A stretch of DNA of 64,000 nucleotides from Paenalcaligenes niemegkensis (GTDB lineage: Bacteria; Pseudomonadota; Gammaproteobacteria; Burkholderiales; Burkholderiaceae_B): the NCBI RefSeq assembly GCF_022230885.1, contig NZ_JAKGCT010000004.1, positions 682,001-746,000 of the forward strand, given 5' to 3'. The notes below the pieces were generated by a model. It did not search any database and was not told the DNA's origin. It worked only from the letters and a program-made list of their open reading frames with translations. Below, piece by piece: positions 41,087 to 52,346 of the stretch. Both the position numbers and the translations under genes were made by a program. Numbering within the stretch: position 1 is the first letter of the stretch; each line of letters opens with the position of its first letter.

Positions 41087-41575
41087 TTACGCAGCCTCAT
41101 GCTGGGAAAGGCGGCGCTTTGCAATCTCCAGAACACCCTTGCAGGCATCCTCTAGCAAAACCAGCACCTTGTTGAATGCCTCTGGTCCGCCCTCTTGGGG
41201 GTTCGGCACGCAGGCCTCTACGTGATCAGTGGCAAATCGCATCAATAGCATGAGCTTGTGATGGTACAGGGGCGGACAGCGTTGCTGCAGCCATAACATA
41301 TTCTCCCAATCCATGCAGAGAATCAGGTCAAACTCCAGGAAATCTTCGGCCAGTACCTGACGAGCTACACAATTGGAGAGGTCATAGCCGCGCTTGGTGG
41401 CGGCATTAAGAGCCCGGTGATCAGGGGGACGTCCTATATAGGCATCAGTTGTGGCGGCCGAATCAACCACAATTCGTCCGGACAAACGGGCCTCTTTGAT
41501 TAGGCGACGTAACACCGCCTCTGCGCTCGAAGAGCGGCAGATATTTCCCGTACAAACGAAAAGTATCTTACTCAT
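41087..41575 (-). CDS. Low-molecular-weight protein tyrosine phosphatase homologue
   Basis: 162 residues from the ATG at 41573-41575 (MSKILFVCTGNICRSSSAEA). This places the P-loop CTGNICRS, with nucleophile Cys and Arg, near the N terminus as usual. DAYIGRPPDHRALNAATKRG and LCMDWENMLWL are family features. The general-acid Asp of the conserved DP motif is replaced by Asn (ACVPNPQEGGPEAF), which should weaken or alter catalysis. It is a single gene on the minus strand beyond the isc operon. A small frame upstream overlaps its start (41568-41825). Confidence 0.88.
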   Translation of the reverse strand: MSKILFVCTGNICRSSSAEAVLRRLIKEARLSGRIVVDSAATTDAYIGRPPDHRALNAATKRGYDLSNCVARQVLAEDFLEFDLILCMDWENMLWLQQRCPPLYHHKLMLLMRFATDHVEACVPNPQEGGPEAFNKVLVLLEDACKGVLEIAKRRLSQHEAA

Positions 41576-41825
41576 AATAGGCCGAAGTGTGCGGGAAAAC
41601 CCCGTCCAAAGCAACCTGTAACACACCAGCCCACCAGGGTTTCCTAGCCTGTATTTCTTGCGAAAAATACAATTTTCGTGGGTAAAACAATGAAAGAATT
41701 AATTGGGCTCGAGCGTAGCGATGGCATGAAAGATAGGTATTAACCAGTATACCCGCCGCCGCCCCCGCTTCCGGACGAAAACCCGCGTAGCCCATACCTG
41801 GCTGTAATGCCTGGACTCGGCTCAT
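41568..41825 (-). CDS. Small hypothetical frame overlapping the phosphatase start (weak)
   Basis: An 85-residue frame (MSRVQALQPGMGYAGF at the start, KPWWAGVLQVALDGVFP near the end) filling most of the 343-bp gap between uvrB and the phosphatase gene. Its TAA overlaps the phosphatase ATG by 8 nt (ATGAGTAA), as coupled genes often do. There is no clear ribosome site and no recognised family. An inverted repeat GTTACA-AAATTA-TGTAAC lies 22 bp upstream at 41847-41864. It may be non-coding. Confidence 0.25.
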   Translation of the reverse strand: MSRVQALQPGMGYAGFRPEAGAAAGILVNTYLSCHRYARAQLILSLFYPRKLYFSQEIQARKPWWAGVLQVALDGVFPHTSAYYE

Positions 41826-41918
41826 TATTTTACCGCTACGACCATAGTTACAAAATTATGTAACAATACAAAAAGCTAAGGCTATTGTGCTTTTTTCACA
41901 ACACAATAAACAAACGCA

Positions 41919-43953
41919 TTAACTGAGCAAGGCTTGTTCTTTTAACTGGCGAAGCTGATCACGAGTTTGAGCCGCCTCTTCAAATTCCAGGTTTTTAGCA
42001 TGATCCATCATCTGCTTTTCCAGGCGCTTGATCTCACGTGCCAGCTTCTTGGCATCGCCCAGCAATTCGGTCGGAAACTCAAGCTCTGCCTCGACTCGTT
42101 TCGCTGCCGCGGACGTTACACCATCGATCAGATCGCGCACGGCCTTGATCACGCCTCGCGCGGTAATACCATGCTCGACATTAAAGGCCAACTGCTTTTC
42201 CCGGCGTCGGGCCGTCTCGTCCATGGCTCGCCGCATCGAATCGGTAATTCGGTCAGCATACAAAATGGCATGTCCATTCAGATTACGGGCCGAACGGCCT
42301 ATGGTCTGGATCAGGCTGCGCTCAGAGCGTAAAAACCCTCTTTATCGGCGTCTAAAATAGCAACCAGCGACACCTCGGGGATATCCAGCCCTTCGCGCAG
42401 CAGGTTAATACCCACCAGCACATCAAAGGCGCCAAGGCGTAGATCACGTATAATCTCAACCCGCTCTACCGTATCGATATCTGAATGCAAATAACGTACG
42501 CGTACGCCATGCTCGGCCAGATAGTCGGTAAGGTCCTCTGACATGCGTTTGGTCAGCGTCGTGACCAGCACGCGCTCGTTTACCGCTACCCTGACTTTGA
42601 TCTCGCCCAGTAGATCATCTACCTGGGTTGTAGCGGGCCGTATCTCGACTTCAGGATCAACCAGCCCCGTCGGCCGTACCACCTGCTCTATCACCGCATC
42701 GGCATGCTCTTGCTCGTAATTGGACGGCGTTGCTGAAACAAATACTGTTTGCGGCATGCGCAATTCGAACTCGTCTAATTTCAACGGACGGTTATCAAGG
42801 GCTGAGGGGAGCCTGAAGCCAAACTGCACCAGTGTTTCCTTGCGGGAACGGTCGCCTCTGTACATACCGCTTAGCTGGCCGATAGTCACATGACTTTCGT
42901 CAATAAACATCAATGAATCTTTAGGCAGATAATCGATCAAGGTGGGGGTGGATCACCTGGGGCAGCGCCAGAAAGGTGGCGGGAGTAATTCTCGATGCCT
43001 TTGCAAAACCCCAGCTCGTTCATCATCTCGAGATCGAAACGGGTTCGCTGCTCCAGCCGTTGAGCCTCAACCAGCTGGCCCGTGCTGGTCAGGTGAGCCA
43101 GGCGTTCTCGCAATTCGGCCTTGATGGTCTCAACGGCGCGCAATACTGTGTCGCGCGGTGTGACGAAGTGAGATCCTGGAAAAACGGTATAGCGACGCAA
43201 TTCCTGCTGCATCTTGCCGGTAAGCGGATCAAACATGGCGAGGGACTCAACCTCGTCATCAAACATCGTAACGCGCAAAGCAAGCTCGGCACTTTCAGCC
43301 GGGAAGATGTCTATTATTTCGCCACGCGCACGGAATGTACCCCTGGAAAAGTCCATATCATTGCGCTCGTATTGCATTGCCACCAGACGCGCCAGGAGCT
43401 CTTGCCGTGCAATGGTGTCGCCGACGCGCAAAGTAAGGACCATGGCATGATAATCGCCCGGATTCCCAATACCGTAAATGCAGGAAACCGAGCCCACAAT
43501 AATCGTGTCGCGGCGTTCAAGTAAACTTTTGGTGGCGGACAGACGCATCTGCTCGATGTGTTCATTGATGGAAGAGTCTTTTTCAATGAACAAATCACGT
43601 GAAGGCACATAAGCCTCAGGCTGATAATAATCGTAATAAGAAACGAAATATTCGACAGCATTACGTGGAAAAAACTCGCGCATTTCAGCATACAGTTGCG
43701 CTGCCAGCGTTTTATTCGGGGCCAGCACGATCGCCGGACGCCCGGTACGGGCGATCACGTTTGCCATCGTATAGGTCTTGCCAGACCCCGTCACTCCCAA
43801 CAAGGTCTGAAACATCAACCCGTCATTAAGCCCCTCGATCAAATCATTAATCGCAGTGGGTTGATCACCAGCTGGAGGATACGGTTGATAGAGCGAAAAC
43901 GGACTATTCGGATACTCGATAAAGCTGGGTTTAAATTCTTGCATACTGGACAC
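41919..43953 (-). CDS. uvrB: Excinuclease ABC subunit B (two apparent frameshifts)
   Basis: The damage-verification helicase of nucleotide excision repair. Walker A is [16 protein letters not shown], and the beta-hairpin region [19 protein letters not shown] and later motifs [13 protein letters not shown] and [14 protein letters not shown] are seen. A C-terminal UVR domain ([20 protein letters not shown]) follows. Two breaks occur: one more C (minus strand) in the run 42944-42948 gives [18 protein letters not shown], and one more T in the run 42331-42335 gives [20 protein letters not shown]. The restored protein is 678 residues, normal length. The start may be 9 nt downstream (MQEFKPSF). Confidence 0.95.
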
Positions 43954-44032
43954 GCCTAGGTGGAAGCTCTTATTATCACATTATTATTTTGTATTTCTGT
44001 AATCAATTACTTTAACGCTACAACACTTCAAA

Positions 44033-45232
44033 ATGACTTCACTTTTCGTCTCTGTAGAGCAGGCTCCTCGTGACCCGATTTTGGGTTTGAACGAACAGTA
44101 CAACGCAGACAGTCGACCGACTAAAGTGAACCTGGGGGTGGGCGTTTATTATGACGACGATGGCCGGCTGCCCTTGCTAAAGGCCGTACATCAGGCTGAA
44201 GACAAGCTAGCTGCCACACCCTCTGCCAGAGCCTACCTTCCTATAGAGGGAATAGATAACTATAACAAAGGTGCGCAGCGTTTGTTATTGGGGGCCGACT
44301 CTCCCGTTATCGCCGAGGGCCGGGCGGTCACAGTGCAAGCCTTAGGCGGTACGGGCGCCCTGAAGATTGGCGCAGACTTTCTGAAGCAACTGTTGCCCGA
44401 CTCTAAAGTTGTGATCAGCGATCCCAGCTGGGAAAATCATCGCGCTCTTTTCGAGCGCGCAGGTTTTGCGGTCGACAGCTACGCTTACTACGATCCGGCT
44501 ACACACAGTCTGAACTTTGACGGCATGCTTGCTTCACTACGTGCCCTGCCCGCCCAGACGATTGTCGTGCTGCACGCCTGCTGTCACAACCCCACCGGCG
44601 TGGATCCCAGCGCTGAACAATGGCTGCAAATTGCGGACGTTTTGCAAGAACGTAATCTCGTTCCTTTTCTGGACATTGCTTACCAGGGTTTCGGCACCAG
44701 CCTGGATGCCGACGCTTCTGTGGTACGCATGCTGGTCAGTCGCGACATCAGCGTCTTCATCAGCTCATCTTTCTCCAAATCGTTTTCGTTATACGGCGAA
44801 CGCGTTGGCGCGCTGACACTCGTCACCCGCGACTCGACGGAAGCCACCCGCGTGCTGAGCCAAGTGAAGCGGGTGATACGCACTAACTACTCGAACCCTC
44901 CCACCCACGGCGGAAAGGTAGTGGCCGCTGTACTGAACGATTCCGAACTTTTTCAGATCTGGAGCGACGAGCTTGCCGAAATGCGTAGCCGCGTGCGGGA
45001 TATGCGCATTCAGCTCGTAGCAAAGCTTAAAGAGCACGGCGTAACGCAAAACTTTGACTTTGTGCTTGAGCAACGCGGTATGTTTTCATACTCCGGCCTC
45101 ACTTCGGATCAGGTAGACCGCTTGCGTAACGAGCATGGCATTTACGCCGTAAACACTGGCCGCATCTGCGTGGCAGCCTTAAATAGCCGTAATATTGATA
45201 CCGTCGTCAAGGCCATAGCTGCTGTGCTGTAA
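44033..45232 (+). CDS. tyrB: Aromatic amino acid / aspartate aminotransferase
   Basis: A PLP class I aminotransferase of the AspC/TyrB family, 399 residues. Motifs are KVNLGVGVYYDDDGRLPLL, the cofactor contact region VLHACCHNPTGVDPS, FLDIAYQGFGTSLDADA and the PLP Lys in SSFSKSFSLYGERVGALTL. The Arg pair for substrate carboxylates is in SRNIDTVVKAI and neighbours. It probably makes tyrosine, phenylalanine and aspartate from the 2-oxo acids. The aspC versus tyrB assignment is not settled by sequence alone. It is divergent from uvrB. Confidence 0.92.
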   Translation: MTSLFVSVEQAPRDPILGLNEQYNADSRPTKVNLGVGVYYDDDGRLPLLKAVHQAEDKLAATPSARAYLPIEGIDNYNKGAQRLLLGADSPVIAEGRAVTVQALGGTGALKIGADFLKQLLPDSKVVISDPSWENHRALFERAGFAVDSYAYYDPATHSLNFDGMLASLRALPAQTIVVLHACCHNPTGVDPSAEQWLQIADVLQERNLVPFLDIAYQGFGTSLDADASVVRMLVSRDISVFISSSFSKSFSLYGERVGALTLVTRDSTEATRVLSQVKRVIRTNYSNPPTHGGKVVAAVLNDSELFQIWSDELAEMRSRVRDMRIQLVAKLKEHGVTQNFDFVLEQRGMFSYSGLTSDQVDRLRNEHGIYAVNTGRICVAALNSRNIDTVVKAIAAVL

Positions 45233-45257
45233 AGGGCGTTAAGCCTATCCAGACCCC

Positions 45258-45284
45258 GCCCGCATTTGAATGCGGGCTTTTTTT
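45258..45284 (+). terminator. Terminator downstream of the aminotransferase
   Basis: GCCCGCAT, 4-nt loop, ATGCGGGC, then TTTTTTT. Confidence 0.92.
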
Positions 45285-45349
45285 CATCTGAATTCTGGCC
45301 AAAGGCTCCAAAAGCTTGATCTTTACTGCGTTATAGCGCAAAATCGGAG

Positions 45350-45365
45350 CTGTATAAATAAACAG
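45350..45365. promoter_or_regulatory. lexA: LexA (SOS) box
   Basis: CTGTATAAATAAACAG matches the consensus CTGT-N8-ACAG exactly. It ends 9 nt before the lexA start codon, as expected for an autoregulated lexA. Confidence 0.93.
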
Positions 45366-45374
45366 CGTAACATC

Positions 45375-46022
45375 ATGGCCGTGAAACTCACTCTTAGGCA
45401 ACAGCAAGTGCTGGACATTATCCGTAGCGAAATCCAACGCACCGGCTTTCCGCCTACTCGCGCAGAAATCGCCAAGGCTTTGGGCTTCAAGTCTGCGAAT
45501 GCGGCTGAAGACCACCTTAAGGCCCTGGCTCGTAAAGGGGCTATAGAGCTTACAGCGGGAGCATCACGCGGAATACGCCTGGTCGACGATGACAGCCCCG
45601 CTACAGACAGTCTGATCGCACCATTACTGCAGGCCTTGCAACTTCCCATTATTGGTCATGTAGCTGCAGGAAGCCCCATCCTGGCCGCCGAACACATCGA
45701 ACGTGAAATTGGCGTTGAGTCCAGCCTCTTCAGTCAAACCCCTGACTACCTGCTAAGGGTACGGGGTTTAAGCATGCGCGACATAGGCATACTCGAGGGT
45801 GACCTTCTGGCTGTCAAGAAAACTGCTGATGCCCGCAACGGTCAGGTCGTAGTCGCTCGCATCGGCGACGACGTTACGGTTAAACGTTTGCAAATTAACG
45901 GCAAGCTCGTCACCCTGTTACCCGAGAACCCTGAATTCCAGCCCATTACCATCCGGCCAGGTGACGACTTTTCGCTGGAAGGCATAGCCGTGGGCCTGAT
46001 TCGTACAGCCCCACTGCACTAA
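45375..46022 (+). CDS. lexA: SOS repressor LexA
   Basis: Represses the SOS regulon and cleaves itself when RecA is activated. From ATG 45375 it is 215 residues. The N-terminal winged helix is [20 protein letters not shown] with recognition helix region [20 protein letters not shown]. The Ala-Gly cleavage site is in [11 protein letters not shown] (about residue 94). The catalytic Ser is in [16 protein letters not shown] and the Lys in [14 protein letters not shown] longer frame to 45270 runs through the SOS box and is not used. Confidence 0.97.
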   Translation: MAVKLTLRQQQVLDIIRSEIQRTGFPPTRAEIAKALGFKSANAAEDHLKALARKGAIELTAGASRGIRLVDDDSPATDSLIAPLLQALQLPIIGHVAAGSPILAAEHIEREIGVESSLFSQTPDYLLRVRGLSMRDIGILEGDLLAVKKTADARNGQVVVARIGDDVTVKRLQINGKLVTLLPENPEFQPITIRPGDDFSLEGIAVGLIRTAPLH

Positions 46023-46071
46023 CGCGGCAACGGCTGCCCCTCTGTCTCCAATATAAGTTAGAACAAATGTC

Positions 46072-46107
46072 AAAAAGCCCCGGTTCAACATCGAACCGAG
46101 GCTTTTT
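46072..46107. terminator. Bidirectional terminator between lexA and lon
   Basis: AAAAAGCCCCGGTTC, 6-nt loop, GAACCGAGGCTTTTT, with one mismatch in the stem. It serves the convergent lexA and lon transcripts. Confidence 0.88.
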
Positions 46108-46123
46108 GATGGCGTAACGGCGT

Positions 46124-48583
46124 TTAGTGCTTCATGACCCCACCGGAGCTGTTGTCAACGGGCTTAGCCGTTGCCAGGGCCTCGGCGGCCAAACGAGCGA
46201 CCTCTTCGTCGCTTAACGGCGTAGGCATTTCCTGCAGGGCAACCTCAAGCACACGATCAATCCAGCGTACCGGGATGATCTCAAGATGATTCTTGACGTT
46301 ATCTGGAATTTCCACCAGATCTTTCACGTTTTGCTCTGGAATCATCACAGTCTTGATGCCACCACGCAAAGCTGCCAAAAGCTTCTCTTTGAGGCCCCCG
46401 ATTTCCAGAACCTCACCACGCAAGGTAATTTCACCTGTCATGGCAACGTCAGCACGAATCGGAATACCCGTCAACGACGAGACAATCGCGGTTGTAATGG
46501 CAATACCCGCAGACGGACCATCCTTAGGTGTGGCACCATCAGGGAAGTGCACGTGGATATCGCGTTTCTCGAATGCAGTATTTGCAATACCCCATTGCTG
46601 AGCACGAGAACGAACCACTGTACGCGCAGCTTCAACGGACTCTTTCATGACGTCGCCAATAGAGCCGGTGCGTTGAGTGTTGCCTTTGCCCGGCATATCA
46701 GCCACTTCAATAGTGAGCAGGTCGCCGCCAACTTCCGTCCATGCCAGCCCAGTTACTTGCCCCACCTTGTTTTCTTTCTCGGCCATACCGTAGGTAAAGC
46801 GCCGTATACCCAAAAACTCGGACAGGTTTTCCGCATCGACCACAACGGGCTCAATAGCTGCTTTAGCGCCTTTAGCACGAGGATTCGGGTTGAGCTCTAA
46901 AAATTTGCGTACAACCTTGCGGCAAATTTTTCCGATTTCTCGTTCTAGAGAACGCACCCCTGACTCGCGTGTGTAATAGCGCACAATATCGCGAATCGCA
47001 TCTTCGTGAATTTCAAGCTCACCATCACGTACACCATTGTTCTTGATCAGCTTGGGTATCAAGTGATCAAAGGCTATACGCACCTTCTCGTCTTCGGTGT
47101 AACCCGACAGACGTATGACTTCCATGCGGTCCAGCAGTGCCGGCGGGATGTTCAAGGTATTGCTCGTTGCCACGAACATAACGTCGGACAAGTCAAAATC
47201 AACTTCGAGATAGTGATCCTGGAACGTGTGGTTTTGTTCCGGATCAAGCACCTCAAGCAGCGCCGAAGATGGATCGCCACGGAAGTCGGCACCCATCTTG
47301 TCGATCTCATCGAGCAGGAACAACGGATTGCGCACGCCCACTTTGGACATGTTCTGAAGCACCTTGCCTGGCATGGAACCAATATAGGTTCGGCGATGAC
47401 CACGAATTTCGGCTTCGTCACGAACACCACCCAGAGCCATCCGCACATATTTACGGTTGGTGGCACGAGCGATGGACTGCCCCAGCGACGTTTTACCCAC
47501 GCCTGGAGGCCCTACCAGGCACAAAATAGGTGATTTCAGCTTGGTTACCCGTTGCTGAACAGCAAGATATTCGACAATGCGATCTTTTACTTTCTCAAGA
47601 CCAAAATGGTCGGAGTCGAGCACGGTCTGCGCATTGCCAAGCGAATTATTGACGCGGCTTTTCTTGCGCCATGGCATGCCGATCAAGGTGTCAATATAGT
47701 TGCGCACCACCGTTGCTTCAGCAGACATGGGCGACATCATTTTGAGTTTTTTCAGCTCGGAATCAGCTTTCTTTTGCGCATCTTTAGGCAACTTGGCCTC
47801 TTCGATGCGTTTTTCAAGCTCTTCGACGTCAGCGCCTTCTTCGCCCTCGCCCAACTCTTTCTGAATGGCTTTGACCTGCTCGTTCAGATAGTAGTCGCGC
47901 TGACTTTTCTCCATCTGCTTTTTCACGCGGCCGCGAATGCGTTTTTCGACCTGCAAAATATCAATCTCGGACTCAAGCTGAGACAACAAGGTCTCGAGCC
48001 GCTGCCCTACATCGCTGGACTCAAGCATAGTCTGCTTTTGCTCAAGTTTCAGCGAGAGATGGGCCGCCACCGTATCGGCAAGGCGGCCTGGTTCATCTAT
48101 ACCGGCCAATGAGGTAAGGATCTCCTGGGGTATTTTTTTATTCAATTTAACGTATTGCTCGAATTGAGCAAGCACAGCACGTCGCAAGGCTTCGTGCTCA
48201 GCGTCACTGGCGTCATCGTCTTCTGCAGACACCGCCGTTGCCATGAAGTGGGTTTCGACATCGGTAACGGATGTAATGCGCGCCCGCTGTACACCTTCAA
48301 CCAATACCTTGACCGTACCATCAGGTAGCTTGAGCATTTGAAGAATCGTTGCAGCGCAACCGATCTCGTACATATCATCGGGCGTGGGTTCGTCTTTGCT
48401 GGCCGTCTTTTGGGCAACCAGCATAATCCCGTTGCCATTGTCCATGGCAAGCTCTAGCGCTTTAATAGAACGTGGACGCCCCACAAACAGCGGAATCACC
48501 ATGTGCGGAAACACCACCACATCGCGCAACGGCAGTAGCGGCAGGTCCATGGGTTCCGTCGATAGAATCTGGCTCGCAGACAT
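46124..48583 (-). CDS. lon: ATP-dependent protease Lon
   Basis: A cytosolic AAA+ protease degrading misfolded and regulatory proteins. It is 819 residues. The N-terminal LON domain starts [20 protein letters not shown]. The AAA+ Walker A is [17 protein letters not shown], and Walker B is [10 protein letters not shown]. The proteolytic Ser is in [16 protein letters not shown] and its Lys partner in [14 protein letters not shown]. It follows clpX by 155 bp in the conserved tig-clpP-clpX-lon order. A heat-shock-like promoter lies in that gap. Confidence 0.98.
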   Translation of the reverse strand: MSASQILSTEPMDLPLLPLRDVVVFPHMVIPLFVGRPRSIKALELAMDNGNGIMLVAQKTASKDEPTPDDMYEIGCAATILQMLKLPDGTVKVLVEGVQRARITSVTDVETHFMATAVSAEDDDASDAEHEALRRAVLAQFEQYVKLNKKIPQEILTSLAGIDEPGRLADTVAAHLSLKLEQKQTMLESSDVGQRLETLLSQLESEIDILQVEKRIRGRVKKQMEKSQRDYYLNEQVKAIQKELGEGEEGADVEELEKRIEEAKLPKDAQKKADSELKKLKMMSPMSAEATVVRNYIDTLIGMPWRKKSRVNNSLGNAQTVLDSDHFGLEKVKDRIVEYLAVQQRVTKLKSPILCLVGPPGVGKTSLGQSIARATNRKYVRMALGGVRDEAEIRGHRRTYIGSMPGKVLQNMSKVGVRNPLFLLDEIDKMGADFRGDPSSALLEVLDPEQNHTFQDHYLEVDFDLSDVMFVATSNTLNIPPALLDRMEVIRLSGYTEDEKVRIAFDHLIPKLIKNNGVRDGELEIHEDAIRDIVRYYTRESGVRSLEREIGKICRKVVRKFLELNPNPRAKGAKAAIEPVVVDAENLSEFLGIRRFTYGMAEKENKVGQVTGLAWTEVGGDLLTIEVADMPGKGNTQRTGSIGDVMKESVEAARTVVRSRAQQWGIANTAFEKRDIHVHFPDGATPKDGPSAGIAITTAIVSSLTGIPIRADVAMTGEITLRGEVLEIGGLKEKLLAALRGGIKTVMIPEQNVKDLVEIPDNVKNHLEIIPVRWIDRVLEVALQEMPTPLSDEEVARLAAEALATAKPVDNSSGGVMKH

Positions 48584-48614
48584 AGTAATTTCCTTTAATT
48601 AAGCCTAGCACCTA

Positions 48615-48639
48615 AAGGGGCAGCACCAGGCTGCCCCTT
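48615..48639 (-). terminator. Hairpin in the clpX-lon gap (weak terminator or leader stem)
   Basis: AAGGGGCAGC, 5-nt loop, GCTGCCCCTT: a perfect 10-bp stem, but only TTTAGG follows on the minus strand. It lies downstream of the putative lon promoter, so it would also be in the lon leader. Confidence 0.5.
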
Positions 48640-48660
48640 CGGTGACCTTCAATCCTACAG

Positions 48661-48688
48661 ATTGTGGCGATCTTTTATATTTCAAGGG
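48661..48688 (-). promoter_or_regulatory. lon: Candidate sigma-32 heat-shock promoter for lon
   Basis: Minus strand CCCTTGAAA, then 12-13 nt, then CCACAAT. The -35 part is a perfect sigma-32 element and the -10 part matches the CCCCATT type partly. It lies about 80 bp before the lon start. Confidence 0.5.
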
Positions 48689-48738
48689 CCACGTAACAAG
48701 GGATTAAGGACTCAGTGCGGAAAAGAACGGTTTTTTAA

Positions 48739-50046
48739 CTAAGCGGCTGCATTTTTAAGATTAGATGGACTCGCTTTCTTCTCAGAGTCATCTTGCTCAG
48801 TTTCGCTCTTATGCACAAGCTGGGGTTTATCCACCCCTGTAATCGCATCGGCGGTTAATACTACCTTGGCTATGTCAGCTTGCGATGGCAGTTCGTACAT
48901 GGTGTCCAGCAGCGCCTGCTCGACAATGGACCGCAAGCCACGGGCGCCGGTACGGCGCTTGATAGCAGCCTGAGCCACAGCGTGCAAGGCCTCGTCCTGA
49001 ACCTCAAGCTCTACGTCTTCCATGGCAAACAGCTGCTGAAACTGCTTGATCAGCGCGTTGCGCGGCTGAGTCAGGATTTGCACCAGTGAATCTTCGTGCA
49101 GCTCTTCCAGCGTAGCGACCACCGGCAAACGACCTACGAGTTCGGGAATCAAACCGAACTTGATCAAATCTTCGGGCTCGACTTCAGCAAACAGCTCGCC
49201 GACACCTCGTTCGGAACTGGCCTTGACCGAAGCCGAGAAGCCTATACCCGATTTTTCGGTGCGATCGCGAATAACTTTTTCGAGACCATCGAATGCACCA
49301 CCTACAATAAACAGAATGTTGGTAGTGTCTACCTGAACGAAATCCTGGTTAGGGTGCTTGCGCCCGCCCTGTGGCGGCACCGAGGCTACTGTGCCTTCGA
49401 TCAGCTTCAGCAGCGCTTGCTGCACACCTTCACCGGACACGTCGCGCGTAATAGAAGGATTATCAGACTTGCGAGAAATCTTATCAATTTCGTCGATATA
49501 AATAATGGCCTTTTGAGCCTTTTCCACGTCGTAATCGCAGGCCTGAAGCAGCTTCTGAACGATATTTTCGACGTCTTCACCGACGTAGCCGGCCTCAGTC
49601 AGGGTTGTTGCGTCGGCCATGACAAAAGGCACATTCAGCATGCGAGCCAAGGTCTGTGCCAATAAGGTTTTGCCTGAGCCAGTCGGGCCTATCAACAAGA
49701 TATTACTTTTAGACAGCTCGACACCATCAGCAGTGACATCGCTATACCGAATACGTTTGTAATGGTTATAGACAGCGACTGCCAGGTTTCGCTTGGGCGC
49801 GTGTTGGCCGATCACATACTGATCAAGGAACTCTTTGATTTCCTTAGGCTTGGGAAGCTCGGTCTTGACCGCTTCCTTCGCGTTTTCTTGTGATTCTTCG
49901 TGAATGATGTCGTTGCACAGGCCAATGCACTCATCACATATGAACACCGACCCTGGGCCAGCGATCAGTTTGCCAACTTCGTGCTGACTTTTGTTACAAA
50001 ATGAACAATGCAGGACTTTATCGTCGGCCGAGTTTTTATCGGACAT
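48739..50046 (-). CDS. clpX: ATP-dependent Clp protease ATP-binding subunit ClpX
   Basis: The AAA+ unfoldase that feeds proteins to ClpP. It is 435 residues. The N-terminal zinc-binding domain has [16 protein letters not shown] and [13 protein letters not shown] (four Cys). Walker A is [18 protein letters not shown], Walker [16 protein letters not shown], with pore loop and sensor 2 ([18 protein letters not shown]). The ClpP-binding IGF-like loop region is around [10 protein letters not shown]. It follows clpP by 98 bp and is probably co-transcribed with tig and clpP. Confidence 0.98.
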   Translation of the reverse strand: MSDKNSADDKVLHCSFCNKSQHEVGKLIAGPGSVFICDECIGLCNDIIHEESQENAKEAVKTELPKPKEIKEFLDQYVIGQHAPKRNLAVAVYNHYKRIRYSDVTADGVELSKSNILLIGPTGSGKTLLAQTLARMLNVPFVMADATTLTEAGYVGEDVENIVQKLLQACDYDVEKAQKAIIYIDEIDKISRKSDNPSITRDVSGEGVQQALLKLIEGTVASVPPQGGRKHPNQDFVQVDTTNILFIVGGAFDGLEKVIRDRTEKSGIGFSASVKASSERGVGELFAEVEPEDLIKFGLIPELVGRLPVVATLEELHEDSLVQILTQPRNALIKQFQQLFAMEDVELEVQDEALHAVAQAAIKRRTGARGLRSIVEQALLDTMYELPSQADIAKVVLTADAITGVDKPQLVHKSETEQDDSEKKASPSNLKNAAA

Positions 50047-50144
50047 ATTGATCTATTAGAAATTCGGTGAACAAGCGAGTGAACGCTTAAAGGCTGAGAC
50101 GACAGGATATCACCAGGCCCGGTAAAGGGCCCGGCACTATCTAT

Positions 50145-50804
50145 TTACTCGTCGTCTGAACGGTGCGTAAATACTTTATCGATTAAACCATAAGCTACCG
50201 CCTGATCGGCGGCAAGAAATCGATCGCGTTCGGTATCGAGAGCGATCTGTTCTACGGTTTGACCAGTATTGCGCGCTAAGATTTCGTTAAGACGCTCACG
50301 CAAGCTAAGAATCTCTTGAGCCTGAATTTGTATATCAGACGCTTGACCTTGCGTTCCACCCGAAGGCTGGTGAATCATGATGCGTGAGTTGGGCAAAGCA
50401 TAACGCTTGCCTTTCTCGCCGGCCGCCAATAAAAAGGCGCCCATGCTCGCTGCCATTCCGGTACACAAGGTAGAGACCTGTGGCTTGACAAATTGCATGG
50501 TGTCGTAGATTGCCATGCCTGCGTACACTGACCCGCCAGGCGAGTTGATGTAGAGCGAAAGGTCTTTGTCGGGGTTCTCCGACTCTAGAAACAGCAGTTG
50601 CGCCACAATCAAGTTTGCTGAGTGGTCGTTTACCGGCCCAACCAGAAAAATGAGTCGTTCACGCAACAGCCGTGAATAGATGTCGTAGGACCGCTCGCCG
50701 CGGCCAGACTGCTCAACAACCATGGGAATGTACCCAAGGCTGCTAGGTGTGACTGAATGGCCCCCATGCATGGAAGCATAGAAGTCGACAAAATGAGACG
50801 ACAT
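50145..50804 (-). CDS. clpP: ATP-dependent Clp protease proteolytic subunit ClpP
   Basis: The serine peptidase core of ClpXP. It is 219 residues. The catalytic Ser is in [20 protein letters not shown], the His in [17 protein letters not shown] and the Asp in [16 protein letters not shown] short N-terminal propeptide-like extension precedes [19 protein letters not shown]. Its ATG overlaps the tig stop (TAATG), so it is coupled to trigger factor. Confidence 0.98.
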   Translation of the reverse strand: MSSHFVDFYASMHGGHSVTPSSLGYIPMVVEQSGRGERSYDIYSRLLRERLIFLVGPVNDHSANLIVAQLLFLESENPDKDLSLYINSPGGSVYAGMAIYDTMQFVKPQVSTLCTGMAASMGAFLLAAGEKGKRYALPNSRIMIHQPSGGTQGQASDIQIQAQEILSLRERLNEILARNTGQTVEQIALDTERDRFLAADQAVAYGLIDKVFTHRSDDE

Positions 50805-52113
50805 TAGTTTGTTCCCATAATTTGGTCGAACGCCACCTCTTCGTCTGTAACCTTAGCTTGGGACAATACGTGTTCAACGACGTTGTCCTCGAGAACAATA
50901 GCTTCAATCTCGCCACGACGTTGACGGTCGGAGAGATAATAAGTCACGACTTGAGCGGGCTGTTCGTAATTTTGAGCGAATTCTTCGATACGAGCGCGAA
51001 CTTGCTCGGGCTTGGCCTGCAACTCGGCAGACTTAACCAACTCTGATAGTAGCAGACCCAGACGCACCCGACGCTCAGACTCTTCGGTAAATGCGTCTTC
51101 AGGAATCGGCATATTCTCGGCGTCAGGCAATCCGCGTGACTTGAGTTCTTCACGGGCCGAAGCAATGCGGCTTTGAATTTCAGTGTCTACAAGTGCCTTG
51201 GGGATATCGAACTCGCTGGAAGCCAACAAGGCATCCATGACGCTGGCTTTAGTGCGTGCCAAAACACGGGCCTTAACTTCGCGATCAATGTTCGAACGAA
51301 TATCAGCCAGCAGCGACTCAACATCACCTTCTTGCTGACCCAGCGCTTTTGCGAAATCGTCGTTGACCTCTGGCAATACCGCCTCGGCAACCTCGGTAAC
51401 AGTAATGGCAAATTGTGCTGTTTTACCAGCAACTTCTGCACCACCGTAATCAGCAGGGAACTCGAGCGGGAAGGTTTTTCTTCGCCAGCTTTCATGCCTG
51501 TCACTGCTACCTCAAACTCTGGCAACATACGGCCTTCGCCCAGCACGAACGAGAAGCCTTCTGCAGAACCACCGTCGAAAGCAACGTCGTCGATTGTGCC
51601 TTTGAAATCGAGCGTTACGCGATCGCCTTCCGAGGCTGCACGGTCTTCGCGAGCTTCGTAGTTGGCACGCTGCTTACGCAGGATATCTACCGTACTTTGG
51701 ACTTCTTCGTCGCCGACGCTGCAAGCGCTACGAGTAATTTCCAAGGTACTCAGGTCAGGAAGCTGGATTTCAGGATAGACCTCGAAAGTGGCCGTAAACG
51801 CCATCGTGCCTTCAGCCGCTTCGCCTTCCTTGCCTTCAACATTCGGGGCACCGGCAACACGCAAGCCAGTAGCTTGAATGGCTGTATCCAGCGCCTTGCC
51901 GAGTTCGCTATTGATAGCATCGTAACGGATGCCTGGGCCGTGGCTGCGCTCAATCATGGCAAGCGGAGCCTTACCAGGACGAAAGCCCTGAATCTTTGCT
52001 GTGCGCGCCACACGTTTTAGTTGTGTCTGGACTTCTTTTTCGACGTCGGCCACCGAAACGACCAAATCGATTCGGCGCTCCAAACCGGACAAAATTTCAA
52101 CATCGGGCTGCAT
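50804..52113 (-). CDS. tig: Trigger factor (one apparent frameshift)
   Basis: The ribosome-bound chaperone and prolyl isomerase. The N-terminal ribosome-binding domain contains [19 protein letters not shown]. The FKBP-like domain ([20 protein letters not shown]) and a helical C-terminal arm domain follow. The frame breaks after KAGEEK. One more A (minus strand) in the run 51475-51479 gives [20 protein letters not shown] and a 436-residue protein, the usual length. It starts the tig-clpP-clpX group and is divergent from the CoA-transferase gene. Confidence 0.96.
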
Positions 52114-52346
52114 TAGAGACCTATTAAAATTAGTAAGTGAACAAAATAATCAGTTATTTTACCGAAAACTGGCAACAATAACCGGATAACCCTATATTCA
52201 ATAGCAAGCTGGCCCATTGTGTCTACCTATTTTTTGGGCCAAGGCTGGCGATTGTACGCATTAGACCTCCTCAATCCTAGTAATATCCGTTTTTTTCGGG
52301 TTTAAACCCATAAATCATCCCTTTAATTTCGATGCAGAGACGCACT

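Noticed and set aside
46286..46900. 204-residue plus-strand frame inside lon
   Set aside because: It lies entirely antisense to an intact lon gene and has no family resemblance. Other long antisense frames in lon (47006-47533, 47552-48112), clpX (49096-49665), uvrB (42976-43524) and tig (51415-52020) were rejected on the same grounds.
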